A stretch of 64,000 nt of DNA, from positions 10,931,001 to 10,995,000 of the forward strand of contig CM069596.1 of the NCBI GenBank assembly GCA_035771175.1. The letters are read 5' to 3'. Each line of letters opens with the position of its first letter. The first letter of the stretch is position 1. The notes beneath the pieces were generated by a model. That model made no database searches, was not told where the DNA came from, and worked only from the letters and a program-made list of their open reading frames with translations. The stretch comes from Paratinospora sagittata (lineage: Eukaryota; Streptophyta; Magnoliopsida; Ranunculales; Menispermaceae). Position numbers and translations under genes: made by a program. Shown in pieces: positions 24,404 through 36,612 of the stretch.

Positions 24404-25418
24404 TTGTACAACATCACTATCAGGCTTTCATTTGCAGAAATTTGTTTGGCATCGTCTTTAAAGCTACATTGGAGAAGATATCCGAGGAGCTCAAACAGAG
24501 TGAATGTATTAGGATGGACTGGAATGCTTGTGGGTGTGTGTTACAAAGAACACATGGGTTACCCTGTGCCCATGAGCTTGTTTTGTATAAACAATCTAAT
24601 ATGCCAATTTCCCCATCATCCATAGATGTCCATTGAAGGAAACTAAATCTTATTCCTTGCAAGTCACAGTGAACTAGAATTAAATTTTGCCGCTGAGATT
24701 GAACAGTTGTGGAGGAAATATGAAACTTGTGATGGGAGTGGCAATGCTAGAATGATTCAAAAGCTTAGAGAGCTAAGTACCCCCTTTATCCACTTCTATT
24801 ACAGTGCTTGAGGAGATAAAGAAAACAAGAGAGAGGCCAAATAAAAAAATCGATAAATCAACAAAAAGAAGTCCCTCACTGTTTGAGTTTGTCTTGTCTG
24901 CCCATGCTACTTCTTCCATATTATTAGCACTTAGTGTTGTACCAAAGAAGATCCACAGAACACGCTCAAACAAATCTCATGTTTATGTTGATCAACTCCC
25001 TAGTGGTTGGCGCCAGTACATTCACCAAGTCAAAGATGTGACACCTGATGAACATTGTGGGTATCGGGCTATTGCCGAGGCATTGGGTATGAGAACAGAT
25101 GGTTGGCACCAAGTAAGAGATGACTTATTGAGAGAGGTGCAAAGATTCGAAGAGCATTACACATCAATTTTGAAAAGTTCAGAGAGGGTGCACGAGATAA
25201 TGATGTCTTTGCATTGCTATGACACTCCAACACCTTATCATGCATGGATGACTTTGCCAGATATGAGTTTGATGATAGCCTCATGTTACGATGCGGTGGT
25301 AGTGCTTATGTGAATGTCACAATGTCTGACGTTTTTACCCCTCCGTACCGAGGCTCCACCATTTAGTGCAAGGTGCATGATTGACATTGGTTATGTGAAC
25401 AATAACCACTTTGTGCAG

Positions 25419-25506
25419 GTATGCCTAGTTTTTATTTGTATTACTTTGGAAAACGAACATGTGTCTTTATGAATTGCAAATAATGACATTATTGTGTTCT
25501 TTGTAG
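25419..25506 (+). other. Intron in the OTU-coding part
   Basis: GT at 25419 and AG at 25506 bound 88 bp of T-rich sequence. Splicing joins NNNHFVQ to VLLDPSCPIPP, which matches the usual layout of Mutator-associated OTU domains. Confidence 0.75.
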
Positions 25507-25854
25507 GTTTTGCTCGACCCTTCATGCCCAATACCTCCAATATTATCTGATTGGCGTAGATTCTATGTTCCACATGCAAAGGGATGGGATGTGTCATATT
25601 TTGTATATAACTTGAACCACAAAATAGTCACACAAGATACAGTGGACCTGGACACTCCTCAGTGATAGTAGATTTGTTAAATAGATCTCTTGTAAATGTT
25701 AGCTCACTTATATACATTTGTCATTTTGAAGTACATAGACAAATTGTAAATGTTAACTCAATTAAATACAAAAGTCATTTTTTGGGTATTTTGTACATGT
25801 TTACTGTGAAGGTATAATGTTAAGTTCTATTTGACACTCAAAACCCAAAAAAAA

Positions 25855-26460
25855 CATAGAAATGTACGGTTCGGTACTCTAGAACCGAACCAATTAACAT
25901 TGAGTTTGGTGCAACATTACCGAACAAAAGTGATAGGTTCGGTTATAGTGAACCGAACCATTAAATATACCACAAAATCCTCTATTTATACCACAAAAAA
26001 CCACAAATATGAAATATATGGTTCGATACCATAGTACCGAATCCCAAGTTAGGTTTGGTGGTATATTACTGAACTAATAGTGTAAGGTTCGGTACTATAT
26101 GACCAAACCGTATATTTCGTAGGTTTTTTAGTGTCCAACATTAGTTTCTTAATTCCACAATTCCAAGCACTTCAACAATGAAAAAATAAGAAAATTATAA
26201 AACATAACATTTCTTTATTGTCAAGGTATGTTAAGTTCAATTTAACACTCAAAACCCAAAAAAGAAAGAAAGAAATGTACGGTTTAGTACTGTGGTACCG
26301 AACCGAATGTTATAGATCTGGTACAAAAGCACCGAATCGAAAGCATATGATTCAGTCCTGTTCCACCGAACCAATGATTCGGTCCCGTTTCACCAAATCG
26401 AGGACTTTGGTTCGGTGGTAAAAGACCAAATCATATATTTTTGGGGTTTTTCCATTCATA
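25855..26460. repeat. Cluster of GGTTCGGT / ACCGAACC motifs
   Basis: About a dozen copies of GGTTCGG, TTCGGT or their complements alternate in both orientations at roughly 40-60 bp spacing, between the 3' ends of the transposase and the plant-mobile-domain gene. Smaller clusters lie at 20635-20715, 30350-30470 and 37050-37200. Confidence 0.82.
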
Positions 26461-26643
26461 CACCTGTTGTTTATAATTCCAAGCACCTGTTTTAACTTCA
26501 ATAATGAAAAAAATAACAAAATGATAAAACATACATTGTAGATTAAACTTTGGCAAAATAATGCCATTGATTTACAACGCATCAAAAATCATACTAGTCA
26601 AGGCAAAATAATTACATTTCAGTTCAAAGTTAAACACAATAGT

Positions 26644-29600
26644 TCATTGGAAAACCCTCCAAATAACTACTAATGGGCTCTGCGTGGAAGTATGCTCTCT
26701 GTACTGGTGCAATAACTGTTGATGATGGCCCTGCTTCTTCGCTTTTAGTAGAGGAGTCCCAGATTTAGCACGTCCAGTCCTTGATGGCCCAACTTCTTCG
26801 CTCCTACCAGCACTCTGTATGTTTGTTCTAGAAAAAGACATCAATAATGGAGTCTAGGGTGACAATGACACTTGGAAGTGTTAGCTTCTATTCCAGTTTG
26901 GATCGCCACTGTAGTGCAATATCCAATGCACATCTATTTTGTTGTCATGGTGAAAATTTACAATTACACCAAATACATGAGAAAAATAGGGAAATAATAA
27001 AGTGAACATACAATAGAATTATGTAATTAAAAAAAAAAAACAAATGCAATATCAATTAACGTAATTGAATTGTTGTCCGCATTCTTTTCTTGAGAGTCTC
27101 TAATGTTTCGGTGTTCTGAGTTTTGAATGATTGAATGAGATATAGAACGATACCACTCGAGATAATTGGGAACTGCATCCCATGAGCGTGTTACATGCTG
27201 ATCGCGTGTTCTAGCAGAGAACACATAACTATCCTATCTCTCCCATGTCACCTCATATAAGGTGTACATCACTTAGTACTGTTTCGCTCTTGGACGTCTA
27301 TTTGCTTGTACCGGACGAAGAGGCATTGGTGGAATTGTTTGGACGTAACCTAGGTGACGAAGAACCCTATCTGGATGGTAAGCTTCCACAATATCCATGC
27401 ACTTGATGCACCCAGTATAAAAATCAACCTCGGAGACGAGATGATTTGATCGCCCACTTCGATAAGGATCCCAAACAACTTGAAATGTGGAATACAATAT
27501 AGTTAGGTACGTCAACCAATCTAATGTTTATAAAATCATAATAATCAGTAAATACATAACCTCCTTAGAAGTCAACTCATCAAATGCCTCGCGCAAAGTG
27601 TAGACATAATTGTCCCTTCATCCCATTTCTTTTCTCGGGATCCATCTTTGAGCTCGTGGGAGGTTGTTTGTATATGAAGGGTTGGCGTGTGGACGGACTA
27701 ATTTAAAATGCTCATAGCACTAAGCCTAGAAAAATAATGACAAGTATAATAAACATTTTGCTCGAAGTAGTATAAACCAAATGGAAAGATAAGGAAAAAG
27801 TATACCTCAAGTAAGGTGAGATACCCACCAATTCCAGAAACTTCATGCCTAGTGGTGAATCCCAACTATCGATACAAAAATGCTAAACATGCAGCCCCCC
27901 ATGAGTATGAACTAATCACGTTCAGGTCCATCAACAAGTGTAGATAAGTGACAGAGACCCATGTTCCAGATTTGTCCACAAACAGCGTGCATCCCAACAA
28001 ATATAACAAATATGCCCTTGCTGTGCACTTGACTGATGGGTAAGGGGTGTTGTTTGTCTTAGCTTTGCCAAAAAGGCTCTTAAGCCAACTTAGGCGCACA
28101 GATTGCCCTTTTGCAATTTTGATCTCATCATAAGCATCGACGTACGAGCCTCCCAACCATCAGATGAGTAACATGATTGCGTCTTTATTGTCCACTGGAG
28201 GTGATGAGACCGTTCTACCTATGACTGGGATCCCAAGCAGTACATCAACATCATCGAGTGTAATAGTCATTTCAAGAAACATAAGGTGAAATGTATTTGT
28301 CTCCGGTTGCTACCGCTCCATAAACAAAGATATCAAAATCTTGTTCGCAAAAGGGTATGTGAAGCCAATGAGTAGCCTCAAACCAGATGACTCAATAATT
28401 TCAGCAAATATTTCTTTCTCGGGATCACATTTTAAGTCCTACTAGTGCAATTTGGCGCCGTGGTTTAAACTTTGAAGTAATTCACGATGTTGTCAACACA
28501 AAATAAGATTCAAAGAAATTAGTATTGTTAACACACACCTCATCAAGAATATATACTATTCAATTAAAACAAACAATGACTTACTTGATTTTTTCAGGTG
28601 AATGCAACAATATGTTTCTTAAAGCCAGTGAAGATTGAGGTATCATTAGGGCCTCCAGGACAGGGCGCACCATCATCCTCCATTGGAACATCTTTTGTAT
28701 TGGTACTACCTTGAGGTACAGTTGTGGTAGTTTCATCTACGTTTTCTTCTTGCTCCACATCATGTAATACCCTAGGATTGCACAAAAAAAAAATCGTTTG
28801 GGCAGAAATGCCCGAATGTTTGGGCACCCGCCCGAACGTTCTGGCGCCAAATCTTCTATATAAAGAAACCTCCCCCTCCTCATTTCTCACAACAAATCAC
28901 CTCTCCTTGTGATTTTTCTTCTCCTTTACACTCATTTTGAGTTTTTGGTCTTTTGAGACTCTCTTTCGAGACTCTCTGTGCGGTGCAACGCTGTTCTGTC
29001 CGGGGGAAAGCACTAGTTCTGAAAGAAGTTCTTATCTGAAGGTGGGGAACGAAACATAGGTTTGCGTGTCTTATAACTTTTATTGAAGTTTATATTCATT
29101 TATCATTATGTCTACCATTCATTTACATTGCATTATTGCGTACAATGTTTATACTGTCGCACTTATGCCTGTATATTCGGAATTCATGTATTATACTGTT
29201 GCTATGTTGGATTAGTGGTCAATCTGGCTCATCCAGATTCAGTCATGCCTCAATAACTTTAAATAGTAAACGGGAGGCAGTGTGCTGCTCTAGACGATTG
29301 GTATTTAAGTAGACCTCGTGTCTCACCTCTCAACTGGAGACTGATCTGGTTGGTTTTATTTGAAAGCTATCAGCTTATACAGTAATACTGAATGTCCTAA
29401 CCTTGCACGTAGTGATACCGACCCTGATAAGGATCACCAGACGTTGCTAAATCCTATCTAAATGTTAAGTAAAGACCGGACCAGTTCATACAGACCAATT
29501 CATGCATTGATATCATACATATCACCACCTAGGGACGTATGTGGTTTATGATTCATAGAATAGTTAGGAGCGATGCTCGCTATTCATTATATTTCTCTCG

Positions 29601-30297
29601 AGAGGGACGTACAATGAGAACCTGGCTAATTCTGGGGAATGACATTTTGTATGTGAATCCAGAGCATCGTTCCTGAGGAGGGACGTACAATGAGAACTCG
29701 GTTACCCCTGGGGAGGGACATCTGTACGTGAACTCAGGCGATGTACAGTCATCAAACCATTACAAGACGGTGTCATGCATACATACATATTGAATTGATT
29801 ATGATGCTCTGATGTGTATTTAAGATATTTGATTATGAAGTTTGCTTTATTAATTATTATATTCACGAACTATTTTACCCACTGAGCGTGTAGCTCACCC
29901 CGTTGTTATCCAATTTTTCACAGGAGATTAGGGTAGACTGGGTTCAGGTTTTTTAGCCCACATTTTGTACCTTTTGTATTATTCATTGGGGATTTTGGGA
30001 GAATGTTCCCTTAACTATTTAATGTACAAATATATTCTAAATTTAATGAAATCAGACTTGTACTTAACTATGCTTCCGCGCATTCTGTTATTATCGTTAT
30101 AATGCATTCGCACCTCGTCCGCGAGTGTCCCGCCGGTTTAGGCGCGTCCGGACGGGGTATGACACATCCTCTCGGGTATTAGGCAAATTAGGTTGAAGTA
30201 GGCGTCGTCTCCTAGCCGATACAGTAGGTTGGGCCCTAGAAGTACTCTGCTCACTTGATGATGTGCTGTCACCTCTACTTGACATTTTTTCATGCAA
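26644..30297 (-). pseudogene. Plant mobile domain (MAIN-like/PMD-C) gene, broken
   Basis: PMD proteins such as MAIN and MAIL1 act with PP7-type phosphatases in silencing; the PMD-C class is known to travel on Mutator-like elements. Minus-strand segments in order: an N-terminus MSSRGDSTSSSEQS (30282), acidic DVEQEENVDETTTT and GGPNDTSIFTGFKKH (28762-28600); MTITLDDVDVLLGIPVIG (~28260); WLKSLFGKAKTNNTPYPSVK and RAYLLYLLGCTLFVDKSG (28090-27960); VVWDPYRSGRSN (~27480), MDIVEAYHPDRVLRHLGYVQ (27400-27340) and PMPLRPVQANRRPRAKQY; then VPNYLEWYRSISH (~27160). Several introns are implied and in-frame stops occur (for example near 27700 and 28150). A solo LTR splits its first exon. It converges tail-to-tail with the transposase, as expected for cargo of one element. 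Confidence 0.84.
28763..30164 (+). mobile_element. Solo LTR (family E) in the PMD gene
   Basis: Starts TGTAATACCCTAGG and ends CGGGGTATGACA. The flanks are CATCA (28758-28762) and CATCC (30165-30169), a duplication with one mismatch. Removing it joins NTRED to VEQEENV in one frame on the minus strand. It is 1,402 bp. Inside are two related segments around GAGGGACGTACAATGAGAAC (about 29590 and 29680) and the GAGCGTGTAGCTCACCCC block with a CACAGG site near 29883-29922. Confidence 0.9.
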
Positions 30298-30299
30298 AA

Positions 30300-30740
30300 C
30301 ATGATAAATAATTAATTTAATGAATTAAATGCCAAAAAATATTTTTTTTGAACTGTTCGGTTAGAGAGGACAGAACAAAACCATTCGATTTTGTCTTATC
30401 CTCATCCTGATCGAACGTATAGCGATCGGTTCGGTAGCATAGGTCCGAACCGATCATGATTTCTTTCTCACTTTCGGTAACGTTCCTCCCACATTCGAGG
30501 ACGTTTTACGCGAACAAAAACATTCGATTTCACGTAATCTAAATACTAAATATGAAAAAAAATAACAACAACAAATCGCGTACCGATTTAGTGATTTTCA
30601 CCTTTGAAACTTCGAATTTCAAATGATACAATGTGGCCACGCATGAAGCAAAACCACCTATTTTTTTTTGCTAAAGATGAGATTATAGCAATGAAGTAAA
30701 GGATTTTTGTAGTGATTTTAGGGTTTTGGGTGTAATGATT
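30300..30740. other. Upstream region of the PMD gene
   Basis: Contains GGTTCGGT-type motifs at 30350-30470, consistent with belonging to the same Mutator-like element. At 30711-30722 the text GATTTTTGTAGTG resembles the complement of a CACTACAAAAAT-type CACTA end, but nothing else supports it. Confidence 0.35.
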
Positions 30741-30945
30741 TAGGTTGCGTTTGGTACGCGAGAATTTTTACATAGGAATGAGAATCAAATTCCTGAAAAA
30801 ATTATTAATGGGAATCTGAAGATAGAAATGTTATATTACTGTATTTGGTTACACACAAAAATCTTTCACAACTTTCCTTTGAATATCACATTATTATGTT
30901 TGGTAGCACATCAGAATCTTAGATAATTAAATAATCTTTATCATA
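30741..30945. mobile_element. One end of a MITE-like element
   Basis: GGTTGCGTTTGGTACGCGAG at about 30743, preceded by TTA, has the look of a Tourist/Harbinger-type end (compare the element at 59389). TTTGGTTACAC and TTTGGTAGCAC recur inside. No partner end was found; the AT-rich array follows directly. Confidence 0.4.
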
Positions 30946-30949
30946 AAAT

Positions 30950-31860
30950 ATTAATTGAATTAAAAATAATAAAACTAATTTTATTAATATAATAAATAAT
31001 TAAATTTTATTATTAAACATATTAAAAAAATTTCAAAATATTTTTAAATAAAATAATACACTCAATTTTATAAAAATAGAAATTTTTCTTGTTAAAAATA
31101 ATAAATTAGTTGTGATGAAAAAATAATTAAAAAATAATAAAATGAATATTTCATAAAAATATAAAAATTATTAAAATAGTAATTTTTTATTATTATTTTA
31201 AAAAAATAATAAAATAATTAAAAAAATAAAATGAATATTTTAAAAATTGTAAAAATCATTATTATTAATAGAAAGTTAGAATAAAAAATAATTTTCAAAC
31301 AATAGAGTATTTTTTATTAAAATAATAAACTCATTTTTTATAAAATAGTAAATCTGGTTTTTCATTAAAAATAATAAATTAATTGTGATGAAAAAATAAT
31401 AATAAAATAATTTAAAAAAAATAATAAAATAAATATTTCATAAAAATATAAAAAATATTATTATTAATATAAAATTAGAATAAAAAATAATTTTTAAATA
31501 ATAAAGTATTTTTATTAAAATAATAAACTTAATTTTAATGAAAATAGTAAAATTGATTTTTTATTATTTGTGACGGAAAAATAATAATAAAATAATTTAA
31601 AAAAATTATAAAATAAATATTTTAAAAAATATAAAATTATTATTAATAATAGAAAGTTAGAATAAAACATAATTGTCAAATAATATAGTATTTTTATTAA
31701 AATAATAAACTTTATTTTAATTAAAAATAGTGAATTTTTTTTTTATTATTATTTTTTAAAATCATAAAATGAATATTTAATAAAAATATAAAATATATTA
31801 TTATTAATATTAAGTTAATAAACTCAATATTATTTTTATTAAAAAACATTATCATATTTA
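30950..31860. repeat. Extremely AT-rich ~180-200-bp tandem array
   Basis: About 900 bp made almost only of A and T. Landmarks such as GTTAGAATAAAA recur near 31273, 31474 and 31655, and AATAAATT(A)GTTGTGATG near 31098 and 31375, giving a period of roughly 180-200 bp and about four diverged units. Confidence 0.75.
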
Positions 31861-32400
31861 TTTTAACATACCCGAAATAATGATTTTACTTTTTTGGGTT
31901 GTCGTAAATTTTTTTTTTCTTTTTGCCTTTATTTTGAAAAGAAATAAATTTTTTTCCATGGTAAGCACTTTCTTAGAAAAATAAATACCATCTATCTTTT
32001 TGAGAATTACTTTTTCATTTTAGGTGAAAATTATACTTTTTCAGGAATCACAAAGAAGGATGTCAAGCCATCTCAATCAACCAACTGGTAATTTAAATGT
32101 TTGTATAGTCAATTAATACAATGCATTAATTTAAGGTTTAAATCTATATAACATTTTTACTTATATCGTAGCATACTAGCATGCTTAGACAAGTTTGTTG
32201 CTCGTGATTTTTATTTGTACAAATTCAAAGTTTAATATTATTGGTCATGATAAAAAATAATAAAAGCTTAAAGAATAAAAAATTAGAAATGTAAAGTACG
32301 CTTAAAAAAAAAAAAGGATTTAGATTAGAATTAGTTTAAGGTAATGCGTGATTAATACGCTACGCGTTTAAAGGAAAGTTTCCAGAAACAAGTAAGTGAG
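31861..32400. other. Upstream region of the ZFWD gene
   Basis: AT-rich sequence without recognisable coding. It probably holds the promoter-proximal control region; only the TATA box (listed separately) is evident. Confidence 0.4.
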
Positions 32401-32407
32401 CCAAAAG

Positions 32408-32419
32408 CTATATATATGC
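32408..32419 (+). promoter_or_regulatory. TATA box of the ZFWD gene
   Basis: CTATATATATGC lies about 30 bp upstream of a likely transcription start near 32435-32450 and about 230 bp before the leader-intron donor. Confidence 0.6.
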
Positions 32420-32439
32420 ACATATACACAGCAGATTTC

Positions 32440-35064
32440 AGCGCCTTCTTCTTCTATCGACAGTTCATCGATTCGTCTTCTCAAGGGCCGTGTTTGAAAT
32501 CTCTGCAAATCTTCATATTGTTCGTGGTTTTTTTGGAAGAAGTTTGTGGTCGAAGATCAAGTTGAGAGGAATCGCAATAATCTCTCTCTGTCGCTGCTCA
32601 TCATCGTCTTCACATACTACAACTGATTCTCGATCGATTCAGGTTTGCTACTTCTTCTCATTTGATCGTTTCTATGGAATTTTTCGCCATAAGATATTGT
32701 TTAAGGAGCTCTCAGCGCTTTGTGAGTTTGTGTATTGTGCTTCAAAATTGGTGGTTTCCCCCTTAATCGCATCGATCTTGGAGTTTAGGCGAACTTGTGA
32801 TTTGAGATGATGCGGATATAAGGATTTGATTTGGGTTTTTAGGGGTTTCATGGAAGGAACGACTGGTGGTGGTGGATTTATCCTGAATAAGAGAGTTTTT
32901 CATGGCTGAGTTTGTATTGTTCTTCAAACTCGGTGATTTCCACCATCATCTCATCATCGATGTTAGAGTTTGAGCGAACTTGTGATTTGAGATGTGGATA
33001 CAAGGACTTGATTAGGGTTTTAGGTGTTTCATGGCAGAGCGGCTTCTTCTTCTTCATCAGAAATTGCTTGCGGTGGATTTTTATCCTGAATAAGAGTTTT
33101 TGTGTATTTGTTTTTGGTAGACATGGCCGTTGTTGCTGGAAACAGGAGAGTTTTTGATCGTTTGGGAGCGGCACCTGCTACTACTCAATCTCGCAAAATA
33201 TGCTATCATTGGCAGGCTGGGAGGTGCAATAGATACCGTTGCCCCTTCCTTCACGCCGAAATGCCACAGTTGAGCAAGAATAATGGCACAGTTTCTACTA
33301 CTACTACTACTACTACTACTTCTCAAGCACTTACGCACAGAAAGCCAAACCCTAATTCCAATGAAAAGCCAAACCCTAATTTGAAAGGCACTAATCGTGG
33401 GCAACTGCCCTCAAAATCAAAATGGGTCCGAGATGATGGAGCAGTCAAGGCTCCTCCTCCTGCTTCTCAGAATAAGGCTCATGACAAGTGCTGTCACTAT
33501 TGGATGAAGGGAAATTGCACTTATGGGGATAGCTGCAGATATCAGCACAAGTGGTTCGTCAGCGATAGCTTCTCTTTCTTAACACAGCTCCAAGGACACG
33601 AGAAGGTCGGTATTATTGCTGTTTTTTATCAACTACACTACACTACAGTCTTGTTTATCTTCTTTTTCTTTGTTTATTAAAATTTTCTTCTGTGACAGGG
33701 CATCAATGGAATTGTTCTTCCCCTGGGGTCTGATAAGCTTTTTTCAGGAAGCAAAGATGGAACAGTGCGCATTTGGGATTGTAACACCGGACAGGTTCCT
33801 ACTTACAAGCTTGTAGTGTTTTGGATTTGATTTAAGATATTTTTGACTCTTTGTTGAACACCACTAACACTTTCTTTCATTGTAGTGTGCTAATGTGGTT
33901 AACCTCGGAAGTGAAATTGGCTGTATGATTACTGAAGGGCCTTGGGTCTTTGTTGGAGCTTCAAATGTTGTCAAGGTAAACTGCACTTTCATGGAAGAGA
34001 TGCTATTGTTTTGTTTTTATGTCCATTTTATTTTATTGTTTCTTTTTATCTAGGCATGCATGCAATTATATTACTTATTTTTCCACATAATGACGATGAT
34101 GAATATTGCAGGCTTGGAATGGTCAAACCAATACTGATCTTAATCTGAATGGGCCTGTTGGACAAGTTTATTCCCTTGAAGCTAGCATTAATGGTGATAT
34201 ACTTTTTGCTGGGACCCAGGTATTGTTTTCATTATTTCCTGTCATTGACTTCTTATTATTTTTTTCCACTCTCTTTTATCTTCTTAGACAGGTGGGGTTT
34301 TAGCATAAGATATGATTCTCATTGTTCAGGATGGCAATATATTGGTTTGGAGATATAATGCTGCGACCAACTCCTATGATCCAGCAGCCACCCTGAAAGG
34401 GCATAATCTTTCTGTTGTTTCATTAGTTGTTGGAGCAAACAGGCTATACTCTGGCTCCATGGACCATACAGTTAGAGTAAGTTTGTTTTCTTCCAATCTT
34501 TTTATTTTTATTTTTTTGGTTTTTAGTTGTTGGTGTATATTATTTGCAAACAATTTTTTTGGTAGCACTTAGTTTTTGACGTAAATAGGGGATGCTTCTT
34601 TGAAGCCTTGTGTTGTAAACAATCATATTGTCTGTGTTACAGAGATTGTGTCATCTTATTGGGTTGTATTTTTCATTGGCATTACATCTTACACTTATTT
34701 TCAGGTATGGGACCTCGAGAATCTACAGTGTATGCATGTCTTGACTGAACACAAAGATGTCGTTATGTTTGTTCTTTGTTGGGATCAGTATCTTTTATCA
34801 AGCTCATTGGATGGAACAATAAAGGTTGGTTTCTTACATGATTGTTTTATTTAATTTTGATAATATATAAATGTGGGTGGGATGAACTGAAAAGGACAAC
34901 ATAAGGCAGGTAAGAATACCCATTCAGACTAAGGAAAAGAAGAAAAAAGTTTCCTTTGTTTACTTTTTCGTTTCTGTTCTGGTTCTGCAGGTGTGGGGCG
35001 CTACCGAAAGTGGGAGCTTGGAAGTAGTCTATACCCACATCGAAGAACATGTAAGCCACTTATG

Positions 35065-35116
<52 letters not shown>

Positions 35117-35760
35117 CTCTTATTGACCATGTTACAGAGATTTACTAATTATTTGTATCTTCACATTGCTTTGTTTATTACAGGGTGTACTTGCACTTAA
35201 TGGCATGACTGATGCAGATGCCAAGCCAGTGTTAATGTGTTCATGTAACGACAATATTGTGCGTTTCTATGAACTGCCATCGTGAGTTCTGCACCCAAAG
35301 ACAAAACACTTAAATTATTTATGGGTCCATCTTTATTACTTGTCTCTCTAATTTGATGAAGAATGTGTGCATGGACAATGAGATGGGAATTACTGTTGTG
35401 TGTGTGTTTCAGGTTTAAAGAGAGAGGAAGAATATTTTCCAAGCAAGAGATTCGGGTTATGAGAAATGGCGTTGGTGGGTTGTTTTTTACTGGTGATGGA
35501 GCTGGCGAACTTAAAGTATGGAAGTTTGCTCAATAAGACATTCTGAAGCTTCCTCCTACTTGCCCTTGCTGCTGGTGAAAATGGAAAGATTGATACCTGG
35601 GAAGATCCTCACAATCAAGAAGATGACTTTGAACTAACACTCCCTAACTATTCATTGTGTAAATAGGTGTTCATTATTCATATTTTTTAGGGTTGTTTTG
35701 ACCCATGACAGTTGTAAGCATTACTTATTCTTTTCAATGAAATTCTTTACATTTCAAGCT
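32440..35760 (+). CDS. ZFWD: ZFWD-type CCCH zinc finger and WD40 repeat protein (9 exons)
   Basis: Plant ZFWD proteins pair CCCH fingers, usually RNA-binding, with a WD40 propeller for protein contacts; the exact function is poorly known. Non-coding exon to 32642, leader intron 32643-33120, ATG at 33123. Coding exons: 33123-33605, 33699-33794, 33886-33975, 34112-34219, 34330-34476, 34705-34824, 34991-35050, 35184-35281, 35413-35536 (stop TAA 35534-35536). All introns are GT-AG; phases close to 441 residues, close to the Arabidopsis ZFWD length as I recall it. Finger 1 CYHWQAGRCNRYRCPFLH (CX7CX4CX3H, about residue 27), finger 2 CHYWMKGNCTYGDSCRYQH (CX7CX5CX3H, about residue 128), then WD motifs KDGTVRIWD, DGNILVWRY, MDHTVRVWD, LDGTIKVWG, GELKVWKF. 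A Thr run follows finger 1. It appears functional. The mRNA ends are estimates. Confidence 0.95.
32643..33120 (+). other. Leader (5'-UTR) intron with a ~203-bp internal duplication
   Basis: Donor TTCAG|GTTTGC and acceptor TTTTTGGTAG|ACATGG place the intron just before the start codon. Two related halves each contain GCGAACTTGTGATTTGAGAT, a TTTCATGG segment and TCCTGAATAAGAG (32881 and 33084), giving a period of about 203 bp. Confidence 0.75.
35069..35114. repeat. (CT)n microsatellite in ZFWD intron
   Basis: About 23 CT dinucleotides in the intron after the exon ending at 35050. Confidence 0.95.
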
Positions 35761-36604
35761 ATACACAAGATAAGATGGTAAAAAGAATTTTCTTCAACCT
35801 CATGCGTGCTTATAGATAGTAGTTTACATTTGATGAGAAATATTGCCCTTAGTATCTTCAAAAGTGAGTGAGCAAAATGATGATAATATGACTTAAAAGA
35901 AAAAAAGGGAGGCTCTCGACTGACATGAAAGAAGCAAATAAGTAGAACAAGGTGAGATCTTTTCTGGAGGCAACAAAATAACACATGCAGCAAAGATAGA
36001 ATGCCCATGTCAAATGAAAAAAAATAAAATGATCAGGTATGTTCCATGATCTCTAATTTATAGTTGACATATTAGATAATTTAATTGAAAATATATGAAT
36101 AATTGCATCATGATTTTAAAAAATCAAACCAAAAGCCCCCCAATCTCCAGAAAACCATGGTAACCATTGTGCAATTACACAATTTTCTACAATAAAAGGA
36201 TTGGGAATTACTTACAAGAATGAAGATCATGGAAAAAAAAATTGCTAATAATAAGGACCTCTAAGAAAGGTTAATTACTTGAATATTGTGAACAAAGTTC
36301 ATAAATGCCCAGGAGAGACTTGACTTCATGTTCATGCCTCCTAAGCGAAAATTGTCTTTCAAGTCGGAATGTAAGTTAAATGAAAAGCCATACGCTAGAG
36401 CAAGAAAATTAGTGTTTGTGACCTTTTAAGAAGAAGAAAAGAAAACACATCATGAGAATATGATGGCGTGGGTATCGAAAAGCCTGATAAACATATAGCT
36501 AACCTTCATGAACCCAAAGGATTTCAAACACTATGATAAATGTTATCATATCGAAAATAGAACATTAAAAGAAGGGTAACAATGGCTGTGCAATCCTGAG
36601 GAGA
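35761..36604. other. Intergenic interval, nothing recognised
   Basis: Downstream of the ZFWD gene; no supported coding region, RNA or repeat end. Confidence 0.3.
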
Positions 36605-36612
36605 AATCTTTA

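Larger units (their letters stand above)
20736..25665 (+). pseudogene. Mutator-like (FAR1-type) transposase with C-terminal OTU domain
   Basis: Transposase of a Mutator-like element. Domains in order: a zinc-binding end CDTHNHPTTK (about 20785) and MSKSNARPKDILITLKEKD (20854-20910); the DDE core from LLMDCTYKRKKY (21849) through MTFSVVIAYLDYE, with VTDRELALLNAI about 100 residues on; a SWIM finger CGCVLQRTHGLPCAHEL (24529-24579); a linker KTRERPNKKIDKSTKRSPS; then an OTU-like cysteine protease domain with PDEHCGYRAIAEALG (25048-25092) and NNNHFVQ before a conserved intron. Two solo LTRs interrupt it (21009-21743 and 22536-24403). There is no start codon, and it has several stops and frameshifts (near 20980, 22347 and 25310), so it is dead. 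Removing the LTR at 22536 restores NIVQHHYQ in frame. Confidence 0.86.

Noticed and set aside
30711..30722. Right end of the CACTA element opened at 15795
   Set aside because: GTAGTG is present but the adjacent bases read ATTTTT rather than TTTCTT, no TCT duplication follows, and the distance spans unrelated elements.
33616..34358. Several separate small plus-strand ORFs between ZFWD exons
   Set aside because: They are readings through introns; the exon chain with matching phases explains all the conserved text.
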